A DNA stretch of 64,000 bases from positions 7,441,501 through 7,505,500 of the forward strand of contig JAVHKY010000001.1 in NCBI GenBank assembly GCA_035079385.1. Reading direction: 5' to 3'. The notes under the pieces are model-generated. The model did no database searches. It was not told the DNA's origin and saw nothing but the letters and a program-made list of their open reading frames with translations. Source of the DNA: Aspidiotus rigidus. Its lineage: Eukaryota; Arthropoda; Insecta; Hemiptera; Diaspididae. This document shows, in pieces, positions 10,020 to 21,720 of this stretch (the stretch's first letter is position 1; each line of letters starts with the position of its first letter). The translations under genes and the position numbers were made by a program.

Positions 10020-10930
10020 ACATATCATACGTTGATAATAATTACCTTTGTTTATTTTTCACATATCCAGTCCTTTTTCCATCATAACTACAATTATTAT
10101 GAATTGGCCAGACACTGGCAATTGTTAAATATTGAAAAGGATTCATATTAACTGCTTATTTATAGAAATTCTTCTTTAAATCCCGTTCTCAAAATATGTA
10201 CCTCTGACTCACAATATTTTGGAAGTTCTTTCTTCATATCAAATGAATAATTTTCTTGAACTCTTTGTAAATACCATTCTGAGAAATTTTTCCTAGCATC
10301 TGGTTTCATTTGAATATAACAATAACACTCTTTATTAGGATTGCACTAACAATATTGTCATTTTCCTTAGTATTAAATAAATATGGAAAAGATCACTTTT
10401 TCAATTCAAATGTTCTTGGAAAATCACTCAGAGGTCCATCAATAAAATACTACTATCAATAATTTTCAATCTCATAGCAGGTATTCCCAGTAGCATAAAT
10501 TCTGTCCTATTCTGAATTGTGTAAGTTTGAGAGTATTTTTAACACAATATTTTAAAATAAACTGAGAATTGTAACCTTTTGCATATAATGTGTTACATGT
10601 GTACTTTTTATGCTCTTTTGATATCAACCATTTACAAAATTTATCATTTATTTTAAATTTATAATCATTACCTTTAAAATCATGAGCAATCATAAAATAA
10701 GGTAATATGAATCCCTGTTTCTTGTTGAGCCTCATAATCAAAGAATTTTCAGAATACAAGTACACCAAGGTATTTCTTCTCTTCTTCTTCTGCAAAAATG
10801 TCATTTGCAAAAGGAAATGAATTTAATCTATTTATTGATTCTAGTTTATTTATCTTATCAAAACCTTTTATTATTTCTTCTTTGGCTTTTAGGTACTCTC
10901 AATTCATCATTGTACTGTTCCTATACCCGT
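10020..10930 (-). pseudogene. Protein-primed DNA polymerase B, Polinton/Maverick-type, decayed
   Basis: Read on the minus strand, successive frames give consecutive parts of a family-B, protein-primed DNA polymerase exonuclease region. FFDYEAQQETG near 10740-10700 corresponds to exonuclease motif I (DxE). An AHNxKGYDxQF-like motif appears as YAKGYNSQFILKY near 10560. IPAMRLKIIDS and PLSDFPRTFELKK follow at 10390-10490, FPYLFNTKEN near 10370, then ARKNFSEWY. FDMKKELPKYCESEVHILR at 10190-10230 corresponds to motif III, with the usual catalytic Asp positions partly replaced. At least three frameshifts and two in-frame stops break it, and the palm domain (SLYPS, DTD) is absent. Motif order matches Polinton/Maverick and adintovirus-like polymerases; linear mitochondrial plasmids are the alternative. 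It is a relic of an integrated virus-like element. Confidence 0.65.
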
Positions 10931-11407
10931 GTTGTACAAGCGTGTGATATAAGGGAAGAAGAAATATTGTAACCTTAATACTCGCAGACAAACTCTGCAG
11001 TTTCCAGCATATATACAAAGCATTTGCGTTCCACTGTGTGGTGCCGTGCCACCGTGTAAGGTTGATTTGACATCAGCCCTTAGAATGTAGTCCAGTAGTT
11101 ACCAGTGGTGTGATATTCATAGTGGCCCGTCTTCTAGACGGATGTTGACGCTTATCGGTCGCCTTGCTTCGGTAGTGCGGTATCACCACAAAAATAATAA
11201 AAATTTGACAAATAAGAACCATTGAACTCTTCCGAGTTCTCTGAAGGAATTTCCTTTGAAGCAGAGCTTCTGCGAGTTTTTTGCCTATTTTTTTCTGAAC
11301 GTTTCTGAAACGGTTACTCTAAAAAAATGCTAGTTGAAACAATTCTTTGTTTTTCTGGATAAAGAGGAGCCGGTAGTTATACCTGACCCGGTATAACTAC
11401 TCGGAGA
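10931..11407. other. Gene-free stretch, nothing recognised
   Basis: Mixed-composition sequence between the polymerase relic and repeat R1 copy 2. Short segments such as CCGGTATAACTACTCGG near 11390 form a small palindromic context with 'ggtagttatacctgaccc'. No coding or RNA gene seen. Confidence 0.5.
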
Positions 11408-11850
11408 CCGAACGAAAATGGATAGCGAAAAAAAGTCTGTAAAACATTTTGGAAAACGTGCAACTTTATTTTCAAGTTTGTATGCAGAGAATTTATTGCC
11501 TGAGAAAATCAGGATGACGATCAATAGTTTATTGTTGTACGCAATTTTCACCCAACAAATAGAGAAAATAAAACTGGAGAAGATCCGTCATTGATGAAGT
11601 TGAGAGGAAAGGGCGGATAAAAGCGACGGCCAGAGGAAGTAATAAACAAGGAAGAAGAAAAATTGTAAAATTTATTCGACATTCTTTTATTCAACAAGAA
11701 TGTCAAAATACGCATTCTTGGCGGTCGGTAATGAGGGGGTTGTTTGACCCAGCTATGATGAACGCCCGATGACGTGATTTAGGTGTACAAAAATTCGAGC
11801 CCCGCTTGAAAATCATCCTTTTCAGTGCAAAATGCGTCGCCTCTTTTCGT
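11408..11850 (+). repeat. Dispersed repeat R1, copy 2
   Basis: Same orientation and content as 2242-2669, with several small insertions and deletions (for example an extra segment around 11680-11700). The pair spans about 9.2 kb. No terminal structure was found at either end, so the true element limits may lie outside the shared block. Confidence 0.75.
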
Positions 11851-13347
11851 TGTCTTAGTTAAGCTATACTGTACTGTATTTTTGATGCAAAAAATAACGG
11901 ATGCGTTGTCGCATCGTTAGGTACACGCAGTAGTACTAAAATATGTCATCCCTGTATGCCTGGTATGAACTGACCCCATACGTATTTGTGACATTCTGCT
12001 GCTTCGATTCCGACAGAGAAGTTATGATATACGCGTACTGTTATTAATTTCGCAACGATGTAAATCACATCTGCAACTTTTGGCACACTGAAAACAGTGG
12101 ACCACGTAACGAGCAGAAAAACTTGCATATTCGACTGTACATTTGCGACTAAACGGATTATATGTAACTGAACGAATTCAACGAGCGACGTTAATTGAGA
12201 AAGTCAAATTTTCATAGTACAGCGGACCATAATGTTATTTTACTTTTTGAATTTAAATAACTTACCTTGTAAAAATGACCGCATGATTTCGTTGCAAACC
12301 AAACGAAGCGAACAGGCCTTTATATCACCTGGCAAAGAATCCATGGTAGATTTTATCACATTCCTCCTCCCTCGTGATTATTTTCACATGCACTGTCAAA
12401 AGCTGTCCGTAAAATGTAGTTTGTTGAGCACAAAACTGTGAAATATTGTGAATAATCTTCGATCTGAGCACGACTATTCAGTCAGTCCATGTATATGATT
12501 GTAATATACTGTTGTTCCCTTTTCCTGGGAAAAATGTTCTACGATTAGACTGATGAAAAATGTCTCAAGTTTTACTTAGGCTATTTTCTTCTTCTCTAGC
12601 AAAGTGTTTTACAGAATAGAACAATCACGTTCTCAGTTTTCCGCAATTCTCAAGTCCATCTCGAAAAAATATTCAAGAGCCTCGTTTTCAAAGTCATTGA
12701 ACTGATTGTGAACACAGAGCCATTGCTTCTAAAATACGAGTAATAGCTTATTGTATTCTACAACAAACTAATTACATACAAGTATATTAAATTATTGAAA
12801 AATTGGTTTCGAAGATTATCTTGAAACGGTATTTATGTAAATTTATGATAAATTGCAATTGAGTCGAGTTCGTAAAAATTTTTATCTACGACCATGTAGT
12901 GAGTAATATTGATGAAAATGTGAGTGTCTATAGTCTCGAACAACATTATAAAATTAAATGAAATTTTTCATTTTTATTATAATTTTTTTTGGCATCGATA
13001 AAATAGATACATAGTAAATAAAACAAATGTGGAAGAAAAATTTACGGAAAACCCTTTTTTGTACAACAGTTTTGCTACGAGCCCGCGGCTAGAATGAAAT
13101 TCATAAAGAACTTTGACCGCCAACTATTTGCAATTTTAGTGATGTAAATATACGAGAAAGTAGTTTAAAACCTAAGTTGCACAGTACCGCCCGACAGGTT
13201 TATATCAGTCTAGAACTATTTCATATTTGTAACAGAGGACAGGAAAGTTGGTATGAGATCAGACTTCGAGAATTTTACTAAAGAATGTTTTAAAAACGTT
13301 TTAAATCCATTGGTCAGATTATTCGAAGCTATGAAAATTAATCAATA

Positions 13348-13379
<32 letters not shown>

Positions 13380-15125
13380 AAAAAAACAGTATAGCAGGCT
13401 TCTGACCCGAAAATGAGTTTTTAAAATTGTCTGATAAGCGTTAAAATTTTTTTTAATGAAGTCATTCATTCTAATACAGATTTTTTAATTGTATTAGATT
13501 GATTTTTCGGAAAATTATGTTGATATTGAATTTTTTTTTCTTTTATTGAAAACAATCTTAACGAAAGCTAATTGAAGATTGTGACATTTTCATGGTTCTC
13601 ACGTTTCTTTCCAGAAGAAAGTGCGCCAAAAAATTCTTTGTTATATTCAAATTTGTCGAGAAAAATATGTTTCAACATTATCAATTGAAGTTACAATAAA
13701 TGTAACAAGCTTTACAATTTCAATCGCATGAAAAATCTTCGAGTTCAAGGAAAAGACCAAAATCATTTAGGTCCGAATTGAGTGGCCGAGAGGTGAGCTA
13801 ATCAACTTTGGAATAAAAATAAAATTGAAGTTAATTTTTCACTTTCCAGCAGTAGTGTGCGTAAAAGATGCTTTGAAAGGTTTGAAATAATTTTTTTCAG
13901 TCGACGTAAAATACTATCTGAATACTTGTTTTTTTCTGCATATAAATACATCACACTAATACCTGCGTAGTTAAATTGTTTATGGTATCTATGTGTTACT
14001 TTGATCGAACCCAAAATTAGCTTCGGTTAGCGAGTATTGAGAAAATACTACGGTACCTACGTAAATTCTGGATTCCCTAGACAATCATCTGAAGCAGAAA
14101 TTTATGAAACTAACGGGTGTAATCTCTTTTCTCGTATAGGGATTTTGTCAAGATGATTGCCAACATTTTGGCAAGAATGTGGCAACAAATACGTACCCTT
14201 TATCTTTTTTTTATTAGTCTGCGTCTATTACTTCATGGCCTTGTTTATTTTCTCCGTATCTTATTTCATGGACAATGTCATTCTGTACAGCGTCAGACCA
14301 TTGGTTTGTCTAGATAATAGTTTCTATTTTTCCCCCTCGCCTGAGGCTTTATGAGAGTATAATGTGTAGAAGGCTGGGCGTGTGCAATATGCACGGAATT
14401 CAGAAAAATACTTTTTAGTCGCTAAAATGCATCAGTTTGAAACTTTTGAAGAGCGTTCGCCTCCCTTCTTGTCTCTCGAAAAACTGTAATATATTTGCGT
14501 GCTTAGTAGCTTCTTCAAGGTCAATATGAACCAAAAAAGTAGTAAGTTTGATTTATCTACTCGTACCTTTGTTGTAATCGACTGGATTCTCAAAATATGT
14601 CCATAACTTCAATGCAATAGTCATGAAGAGACTCGGCAAATTCGAGGTTCACATGATGAAAATTGACTGGCTTGTGACTTATATGTTGACGTCGCCACTA
14701 TCAAGTGAACTTGAGGTCGAATTATGTCAACTTTTCAGTCACGTTCATTCATTTCAAATCGATTTCTTGTCGAGCTCTCATAATGTTTGATGGACCTAAA
14801 ATCAATTGCTTCATTGGGTCAATCAACAGTCAATTGGTAGTGCTCTAGAAATGTAAGCCGAGAGACTTTAAATCGACCTTAAATTAATGTCAACATTTTC
14901 AATTTATTCTCTAAAATTCATTTACGGCGACGTTGACTTGTTGACTCCATTTTGATTATCACGTTGATCAGTAATCGATCTACAGTGACTCCCTCCACCC
15001 TCCCTGTGCTGAATGGACTTGTTGCATTATGTCTGTTTTGTGACTTCGCTGACTCTGGTTCTCGGAGACAAAATGAGTAGCAGTGGCTCAGCCAGAAAAA
15101 TGGTACTTTAAATCTGTCTTCTTCT
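11851..15125. other. Gene-free stretch with (GAA)n microsatellite and GTCGA-rich segment
   Basis: No protein recognised. A (GAA)n/(A)n microsatellite lies at about 13348-13387. At 14690-14985 the words ACTTTAAATCGACCTTAAAT, TCAATTGGTAGTG and ATTGCTTCATTGGGTCAATC match a diverged unit of the GTCGA-rich satellite at 28.1-28.7 kb. Small frames of 60-70 residues at 11946, 12232, 13802 and 14157 look like noise. Confidence 0.5.
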
Positions 15126-16070
15126 TCATGAATGTAGCTTTAAAAGCAGACACCTGGTTCTATAATCCTCTCTAACTTGCGCGGTGGCTACCAGACTATT
15201 CGGAGCAAGCGCTTCTTTGACCCCAATCTCTTGAAATGATCGAATAAGCTTGGCCCGCTCACACCTCATACCCAAATGAGGTGTGTTGTGGTCCATCAGA
15301 TGCCCTTGATTGCAATGCAAATACGTTGCCGGCTCAACTTTTCTCAACTTCTCATGACGGTACTTGTTGAAGCAGTCACGGTTGCTCAACACTTGCGTCA
15401 GATGAAGGTTAAGCTCATTATAATCTCGGTTCATCCACTCATAAAGATCGCGTATTAACGCACGGGTCATCCATTTCCCTAGCTCTCGTTGGACAATTCT
15501 CGCTTTCTATTTCTCAAGCAAGGAGCGCCTGGCCTCCTGTTTGATCCCTAGACGTTGCCCTCTTCTTTGCTTTGAACACCACAATTCTCTCTTTAGCAAG
15601 GAATACGCAAAGAGTCTCCGTCAAGACAGTGCGCGGTAGGTACTAACATACCTCAACCCAAAATTTTGTTGGATGTATTCCATTGATTTTTTCCCCTTCT
15701 GTAGTGGCTATCCCCATGAAATCGGCCTCTACTGCGACACCATATTGGAGAATCGACAATGCGATACTCATCATGATCCTTCTTGTTGCTTCCCTCGTCC
15801 CTCCTAGGTTTTCCATGAGGTGGCTTAAGTAAGTCTCTAACCTACCAGCCTTTTTTCCGCTGCCTTTAAGGAATGGTATCTGAAACCAGATACTCAGATA
15901 CTGCGTCATCTTCTTGATCGTGATTTCCATTTTTTTAGGCGAAATGAGAGTGGACTGAAGTTTCGACGGGTTGTGAATAATATGGCCTTCATCTTTCCTA
16001 TTGCGAATTCTATAGTCCGGCTGAATGAACCTAACGCGCCATTGCCTCTTGGGCCGGGTTTACTCTGCTC
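15126..16070 (-). pseudogene. Non-LTR retrotransposon RT C-terminal region, broken
   Basis: Minus-strand frames give the end of a Jockey/R1-type ORF2 protein. Near 15950-16000 is ILFTTRRNFSPLSF, then after a frameshift near 15940 MTQYLSIWFQIPF. These correspond to the 'KTE.VL.T.RR...' and 'KYLGVW(F/I)D' motifs after the RT palm. LMENLGGTREATRR and ALSILQYGVAVEADF follow at 15725-15820 (family pattern LMPN.GGPR...R, S.LLYGAP.WA). Further on, ELGKWMTRALIRDLYEWMNR and NLHLTQVLSNRDCFNKY at 15390-15480 match the C-terminal 'GRWT..LIP....W......V.YYLTQFL.GHGCF' block. The CCHC tail is degraded. The endonuclease and the YADD-bearing RT core are missing, consistent with 5' truncation and decay. At least two frame breaks. 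Confidence 0.7.
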
Positions 16071-16253
16071 TCCGCCACTGATGGATAGTAATAAATACTA
16101 GCAGCACACCTCATATTACTGCACAACAGATGTCTCCGTTCGCGGTACCTATTATTCTCCGAAGAATGAAGAGTAGTTCAATAAGAAGACAGTTACAAAA
16201 TAATGAAAATTGCGAAAATTTATGAAGTCATCATTACGGACCCTCCTTCCATA

Positions 16254-16960
16254 CTACATTTGCAGTTTTATGGCTTCCAGGGAGAATGAGGGAAAGTACC
16301 ATTGCCAATCTGCAGCAGGAATTCTGAGAACTCTTTTTCTCCTGCTTCCGCTCGCTTGTTTCCAGTCAGATTCAGCGTCTTGAATATACGCCATAAAGAG
16401 GAAAACTTGATAGAATTGGCAATTGTAGCAGCTTTTGAACCATGTGGAACTACTGGCAGTACTACAATTTTGCCACAAAGTGACACGTCATTTCCCAAAA
16501 TGTCCTTCAGTGATCTGTTCATACACATCAGAGCGTACATGTTCGCCATTGGAGCTTCATCCGAATAATGATTCCTGCATTCTTGATACTGTTTGGCTTA
16601 GTTGCTGTTGACTTTTGAACCAGATATCAATGAATGCTCGTGGAGATTCAGAGGTAATTTCAAACGGCTATGAGAAGTACATCCTTTTGATAGTAACATT
16701 GCTGCTGTACCGGTCCACGCCACAGAAATAACTTCTAAACCATGCAACATACATGAAGAAATGAGGCATGGATTAACAAACGTTTTCCCGGTTCCAAAGT
16801 ATGCATTGGCTTTGGATGTGTCATTTTTTAGCTTCAATTCCAAAATATGGTCAATGATCACTCGCTGACCTTCATTTGCTCGCGCTACCATTTCTATAAC
16901 CTGGTCTTCATCAATAGAATCAGGCATATGAAAGAGCTTGGCTCCGTTGAGTGTTTTTAG
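16254..16960 (-). pseudogene. PIF1-like helicase of Helitron type, broken
   Basis: On the minus strand, DEDQVIEMVARANEGQRVII (16850-16915) is the region before Walker A. The Walker A loop survives as FGTGKTF with its first residues lost. GLEVISVAWTGTAAMLL and TSHSRLKLPLNL follow (16630-16730), matching PIF1 motifs Ia and II surroundings of Helitron and PIF1-like helicases. After an in-frame TAA near 16597, SDEAPMANMYALMC carries the Walker B DEA. KIVVLPVVPHGS shows that the segment with the conserved FRQ motif has been deleted between VVL and PVVPHGS. The frame then ends after EKEFSEFLLQIGNGTFPH. The C-terminal 2B/SF1 motifs are absent. No Rep domain is seen upstream, so Helitron origin rather than another PIF1-bearing element is inferred. 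Confidence 0.75.
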
Positions 16961-19260
16961 ACTAAGACAAACTTTTTATATTGAGTAGTTTTTGAGTATA
17001 CTTGTTTGTTACTTCATAACTTTACTCAGACTCAATAGATTTGAGTGACCTAAAAAGATTCATAAGGAGCTTCATACACCGAGTGTTTTGAGCCCTTAGT
17101 GAACCTTGTGCGATAATTAGGGCCTGAGATATAAGTAGTTGTTCAACTTTATAGAAGTTAGTCTTGAATTATTTCAAATATTATATAGATATGATGAAGC
17201 CGATCAAAAATTAGGATTATGCGGGACCAATGCAGCAAAGGTTAAGTTGAAGACGTATAATTTTTATCACCACGACCAAAATCCAACTAATCTCAACGAC
17301 GTCGATCATAACGTAAAAGAGAAATCGACTTGATTTTCAGTTGACATTTAAATTTAATGCCAGAATTCGACTCAATAATGCGACATCAATAGTGAGTTAA
17401 TAAAAAAGGACGGGCAGTCGATTGTTAGTCGAATCACGATAATTTTTGCTCAATTTGCAGTCTAAATTGGACGGAACTCATTCGACGAAAAATTTACGTC
17501 AATTAGGGGTCATCGCCCATGAATTTCAGAGAAGGCAGTGCAACAGGTTGAAGCATGAGAGAATATGTTACAGAATGTAGTATATACTTTTTTCAAAATT
17601 TATCAAGTTCGTCTTAGCGCGTTCGCGTAGATCAACTTTTTTTCAAGCAGTGTAACTTTTATACCAATTGTTCGCATCTCTTCAAGTCTGAAATGATAAA
17701 CACTAAGTTTTCCTGATAAAAAACTATTTACGAAATGGGTTTTACATATGAAAAGTTTCATGATGAAACCACTTATAAGAAAGAAGCTTAGAACGTGTTA
17801 TGGAGGGGGGAATTTCGAACTATGTACGTTACATACGGTCAAGTTTTCAATATTTCAACGCCAGACGAAAAAAAGAAATATATTTTTAACTTTCTACATG
17901 GAGGTGATCTTCCAAATTTTTTTCTGCGTGAAGTGCCCCGCACTTCTTGACCCACAAAGTTAAATAGTTAGAAAGTATGAGATTCAAAAAAATATTATAG
18001 ATTTACGAGAAAAGTAGGTATGGAACGATGTTTCGTTAGAATCGTGTATATGCATCTAAGAGAGGCGCAAATGAAAACTATCCAAATGAAGAATTATCGG
18101 ACCACTGAACTCTATTCATTATAAAAATTTAAAGCTAACCACCCTCGAGTTCTATACGATATGAAGAAATTTTTGATTCTTCTCTCGAGAACAATTCCAA
18201 CATCATACGCATCATTAACATAACCCAGCAATTAAAGACACGTATATGCGCGCTTTGAAATCTCATTTCGAAAGCTCGCGTAAATCGGTCTTATCCTCTT
18301 TACGATCAAAACTTGACTCTAGATTTTTTTAATTTTCTATTTTATGTCTAAAACGTGTCATAAGTAGAAGTACGATGTGGTATCTGTGTACCCCTTAAAG
18401 CTGTAAGGAAACCCTTATTACTATCGTACTTTTGAAAATACATCAGCAGTTAATATATTATTCTAGTCTGGTACACCGAAAAATGGTTTACTTAAATGCA
18501 CTTTAAACTGCATTCTTGAGTATATTCAAATCTTGTATACGTTTTAGAAATTTTTTTAAAAAGTTTGCTTGGATTTATATGGACGGAGAAGAACATGGAA
18601 AGATACTCAGCGATTATGATGCACACGATAATTTTATCGAATAAAATGTAAATTTTTAAAAATATTATTGTCATTTCCAAGAATGTTGGAATTTTTGTAA
18701 TATGTGGATGATAATTTTTGAAATATAATTTATTTATATTGCAGATGTATCCTACACAATGTACGGATAAAAGCTGTTTAGGAAGTATTATGTATCCCTG
18801 TCAATTCAAGAATTCGACGCCAAGGTCACAAGAAGATATTTTGTTGTTGGCTTCAGATTTTTTCAACCAGTATTTTACGTCCATAAAAAGGTAATAATTT
18901 TTGAGATTTACTTCAATATACTCGTTCGAAATTAGACAAGAAAAATTACATTACCTGTGTGCAACTGAGTGGAACCTAACCCAAAATCCACTCCATCCCC
19001 TTTTCATTGGTTGATTCAAATTCTAACGATTCTATGGACAAAAAAAAAGTAAAAAGTTCAAAGCGTCGATAACCAATTTTGAGTTTCTGATCTTTGAGCA
19101 CAATAAAAACCATATACACAAACTTGGAAAAATTCAATTTTCAATCATCTTTCACGAACTGATCGTAATAATTGGTTTTGAGGAGCTGATTGGAAAAGGG
19201 AAAAAAGAAATTTGAGACTAAAATAATTTTCTTTTTCTATTAAAAAAGGATGTGAATTAC
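16961..19260. other. Gene-free stretch, GTCGA-rich scrap at 17.29-17.51 kb
   Basis: At 17290-17510 repeated GTCGA/TCGAC words (ACGACGTCGATCATAACG, GGACGGGCAGTCGATTGTTA) suggest a decayed relative of the 28-kb satellite family. The rest is AT-rich with 60-70-residue chance frames at 17139, 17748 and 18492. No gene recognised. Confidence 0.45.
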
Positions 19261-19334
19261 GAATTTAGACCAGAGAGGGAATATCGACGAGTGGATGAAA
19301 GAATTACGGATGCGTAAAAAGGGACGATTTACAC

Positions 19335-19695
19335 TGATGGTTTCGGAACGGTCAACGTTCCATCATCAAAAAATCGCAAATGAAAAAATATCGAACAAAA
19401 AGGGAGAACGAAAATGGAAAAGATACCGTCATCATTCGGATATATCAACTCGAAAGCGAACGTCACGAAACTGCCAGATAGAACACGCTCCGTGTCGTTG
19501 AGTAAGTCGCAATTAATGGAGCTACCTATCTCTCCCAACTCATTGAGAACTTTACCTTTCGGCGAGCTGTGAAGAAGAAATACTTCTTTTTTTGAGGATG
19601 AATCATCTAGCTGTTTGCAATGACAAAAAATCGCATTGGTGACTTTCGCTTTCGAGTTCATGTCCGAACAATGGCGATATCGTTTTGACATTTTC
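19335..19695. repeat. Foldback repeat with hairpin-type end
   Basis: The segment at 19418-19465 (GATACCGTCATCATTCGGAT, ACTCGAAAGCGAACGTCAC) recurs inverted at 19640-19690. The arms are about 50 bp and the spacer about 175 bp. Just outside the left arm, at 19348-19364, is an imperfect hairpin of GGAACG and CGTTCC beside CATCATC. The same motif on the other strand appears at 21915-21931 as GGAACGTTGAACGTTCC. The 159-residue minus frame spanning this region is explained by the inverted arms and is not a protein I can support. Confidence 0.5.
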
Positions 19696-20066
19696 AATGT
19701 CTTTATCGGCACCCCACCTCCCCCCCTCGTTGGTGGCTTAAGAACCCTCGAACTCTCGACCCAATACAGAAAGTGCGAGTCCGAGATCGAGTTTTTCAGG
19801 CCTTGCATTTTATTTATTTATTTAGCGACTCTGATTCAGAGTGTTGCTACAACATGTCATACGACAAAATATTACACAACAGTATAATACAGGCCTTTTA
19901 TTCTAAATCTAGCACTGATTTTCTCTTTCTTCCTCTCGGCGACTTTCCCACTATGACTCCTGAACTGACGACTGCGAATATTCGGTCACTCTTCTTCTTT
20001 TCCTGTATATTAAACTTCTTCTTACACAAAGGCTATCCTAGACTTAAACGAGACCAGCATGCAATA

Positions 20067-20074
20067 TACTAGAC
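20067..20074. repeat. 8-bp target-site duplication, left
   Basis: TACTAGAC immediately before the hAT element; identical to 21131-21138. Confidence 0.95.
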
Positions 20075-21130
20075 CAGCGGTTCCCAAACTTTTTTAGACA
20101 ACAACCCAATTTTTGAGTTGGCCTTTTTCTCACGACCCATTTTCCCTTCTCCAGAAAAAAATGCAGTGAAAGGACATCTATTTTATTTTTGTAATATTAG
20201 CAGACGTACATTAATGTAAAATCATAACTCTAACTTCATATTATTGATAAAGAGGGGTATGAGAGCAGTGACCCTGTTTCCTATACTTATCAATTACTGC
20301 AGCTATATCTATATTAAAGTTGGAAATTTTTAAACGTAGAGATCATTCAACTGTAAACGATTTCGGTATTTGGTTTTCGGACCGACTATGGCTGAAAAGC
20401 CTACCTCACATAAGTATGATGAAGAAAATGGTAATGCAGAGCATCTGTAGCCAAGATCGGGTACTTGTTGCAGAGGGACAACCAGAAATTCATCAAATTC
20501 ATTCTTCTAAAATTGTCCCTTTCTGTTGAATCCCCAGATAAATTGATTGATTGCTCGCCCCCTGGTTTTCTTGGAAAAGGTTAGCTACCCACATCCTACT
20601 TGCACATTTCTCTGTGGAATCTTCGAAATAAGTCTCAAAATTGGAGGTGCAACGCCTGCAGATGGTCCACTATTTCTGTTTGAATTTCTCCACGTACGAT
20701 AACATCATTGTCGCTCAGAAATGTTTCCAATGTTTCGAAGCAATCATACTTCTTAGGTTGTTTCCAAAACTGTAGCTTTCGTTCAAAATTACGAATTTTA
20801 TCATGAACAGAGAAAATATGCGTACCTCCAGATCCTTGAAGAGACGAGTCCGAGACAGACTTCATCATGCACACGATGAAGATAAAGTTCACTGACTCAA
20901 TCGATATTTTTAACAGTCAGGACAGCGTTAGAAGTATAATTTCACGTATATTTGCGCGAAGTAGAAGATTTATTTCGTTCTCTTGACAAAACATGATTTT
21001 ATTTCCCAAATTTTCAAATTTTATTCAAATACAAAAATTTTAGAGTTCCTTTTTCGCGACCCACTTCACATGTTCTCAAAAGTTTTGGCGACCCACAAAA
21101 GGGTCGCGACCCATACTTTGGGAACCGCTG
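20075..21130 (-). mobile_element. hAT element, 1056 bp, ZBED5/FAM200-like lineage
   Basis: The terminal inverted repeats begin CAGCGGTTCCCAAA and are flanked by a perfect 8-bp duplication TACTAGAC, the hAT signature. 'Gcgacccat' and 'cacgacccat' subterminal words follow. On the minus strand inside are pieces of a hAT transposase. SLQGSGGTHIF, then FERKLQFWKQPKKYDCF, then LETFL...NDVIV and IVDHLQALHLQF lie at 20640-20850. These match the region of ZBED5/FAM200-type transposases before the C-terminal dimerisation block. Further on, SYLCEVGFSAI and KTKYRNRLQLN at 20340-20440 match the hAT C-terminal 'STYLCE.GFSA....KTKYRNRL' block. The BED finger and first catalytic Asp region are missing, so it is an internally deleted, non-autonomous copy. 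Confidence 0.9.
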
Positions 21131-21138
21131 TACTAGAC
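21131..21138. repeat. 8-bp target-site duplication, right
   Basis: TACTAGAC immediately after the hAT element. Confidence 0.95.
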
Positions 21139-21425
21139 TATGTTAGCCCTGTGTTAGGCCTGCTGTGGCTTAGCAAAATATACTAGGCTATACTAGGCTA
21201 CCCCGCTGGATACTAGCCCTATACTGAGCGTGTGCTACACTACAATTATTAATGTTAGGGTAAGTTCGAGTGTCTCAGTCCTAGCATATAGTATATTAGG
21301 CTATACTAGCATTAAACCAGGCCTAGCATACACTTATGCTACCCAAACTAATATTGGACTACACTAGGTTAAAGCTAGGCTTAGCATTCGATGTACTATA
21401 AATTATACCGGGCCTCCGTCAAAAA
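21139..21425. repeat. Degenerate TACTAGGCTA minisatellite
   Basis: Words built on 'tactaggct', 'ctagcat' and 'gttaggct' recur irregularly, including upstream of the hAT target site. Similar 'actaggcctagcatg' text appears at 54940-54985. It is low-complexity decayed repeat, not a gene. Confidence 0.5.
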
Positions 21426-21429
21426 AGAG

Positions 21430-21720
21430 AATCGATGACGCCACGGATATTTATGACGTAACAAGCTTACGTTATAGGTGAATTCAAGCTAATGACGTCA
21501 TTGATGGCGATGACGTCACAAGCAGATCTGACGAATGATGATATCACAAAGAGGTTCAACCTCCCCCCCCCCCCTCCCGTTGATCGAATTGGAATCCTCG
21601 ACCTATTCCAGAAATTCGCAAATCCGAGAGAGAAAGAGAGAGAAAGAAGAAATAGTAAGTTATCTGCTAATTTGGTGACGTCGCGGGCCGATAAAAAAGC
21701 TGATGACGTCACAAAAAGGT
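21430..21720. promoter_or_regulatory. Cluster of TGACGTCA (CRE/ATF-type) palindromes
   Basis: Perfect TGACGTCA lies at 21493-21500, 21511-21518 and 21704-21711, with near-matches at 21437 (gatgacgcca), 21452 (tatgacgtaa), 21541 (gatgatatca) and 21675 (ggtgacgtcg). Two of them share the trailing text 'cacaaa(a/g)aggtt(t/c)aa', so the cluster grew by repeat duplication. A C-run sits at 21564-21577. CREB/ATF proteins bind this palindrome, but with no gene nearby the sites may merely belong to a repeat. Confidence 0.4.

Noticed and set aside
19329..19808. 159-residue minus-strand frame as a gene
   Set aside because: It spans two inverted arms of a foldback and has no domain; the similarity seen between its parts comes from the repeat.
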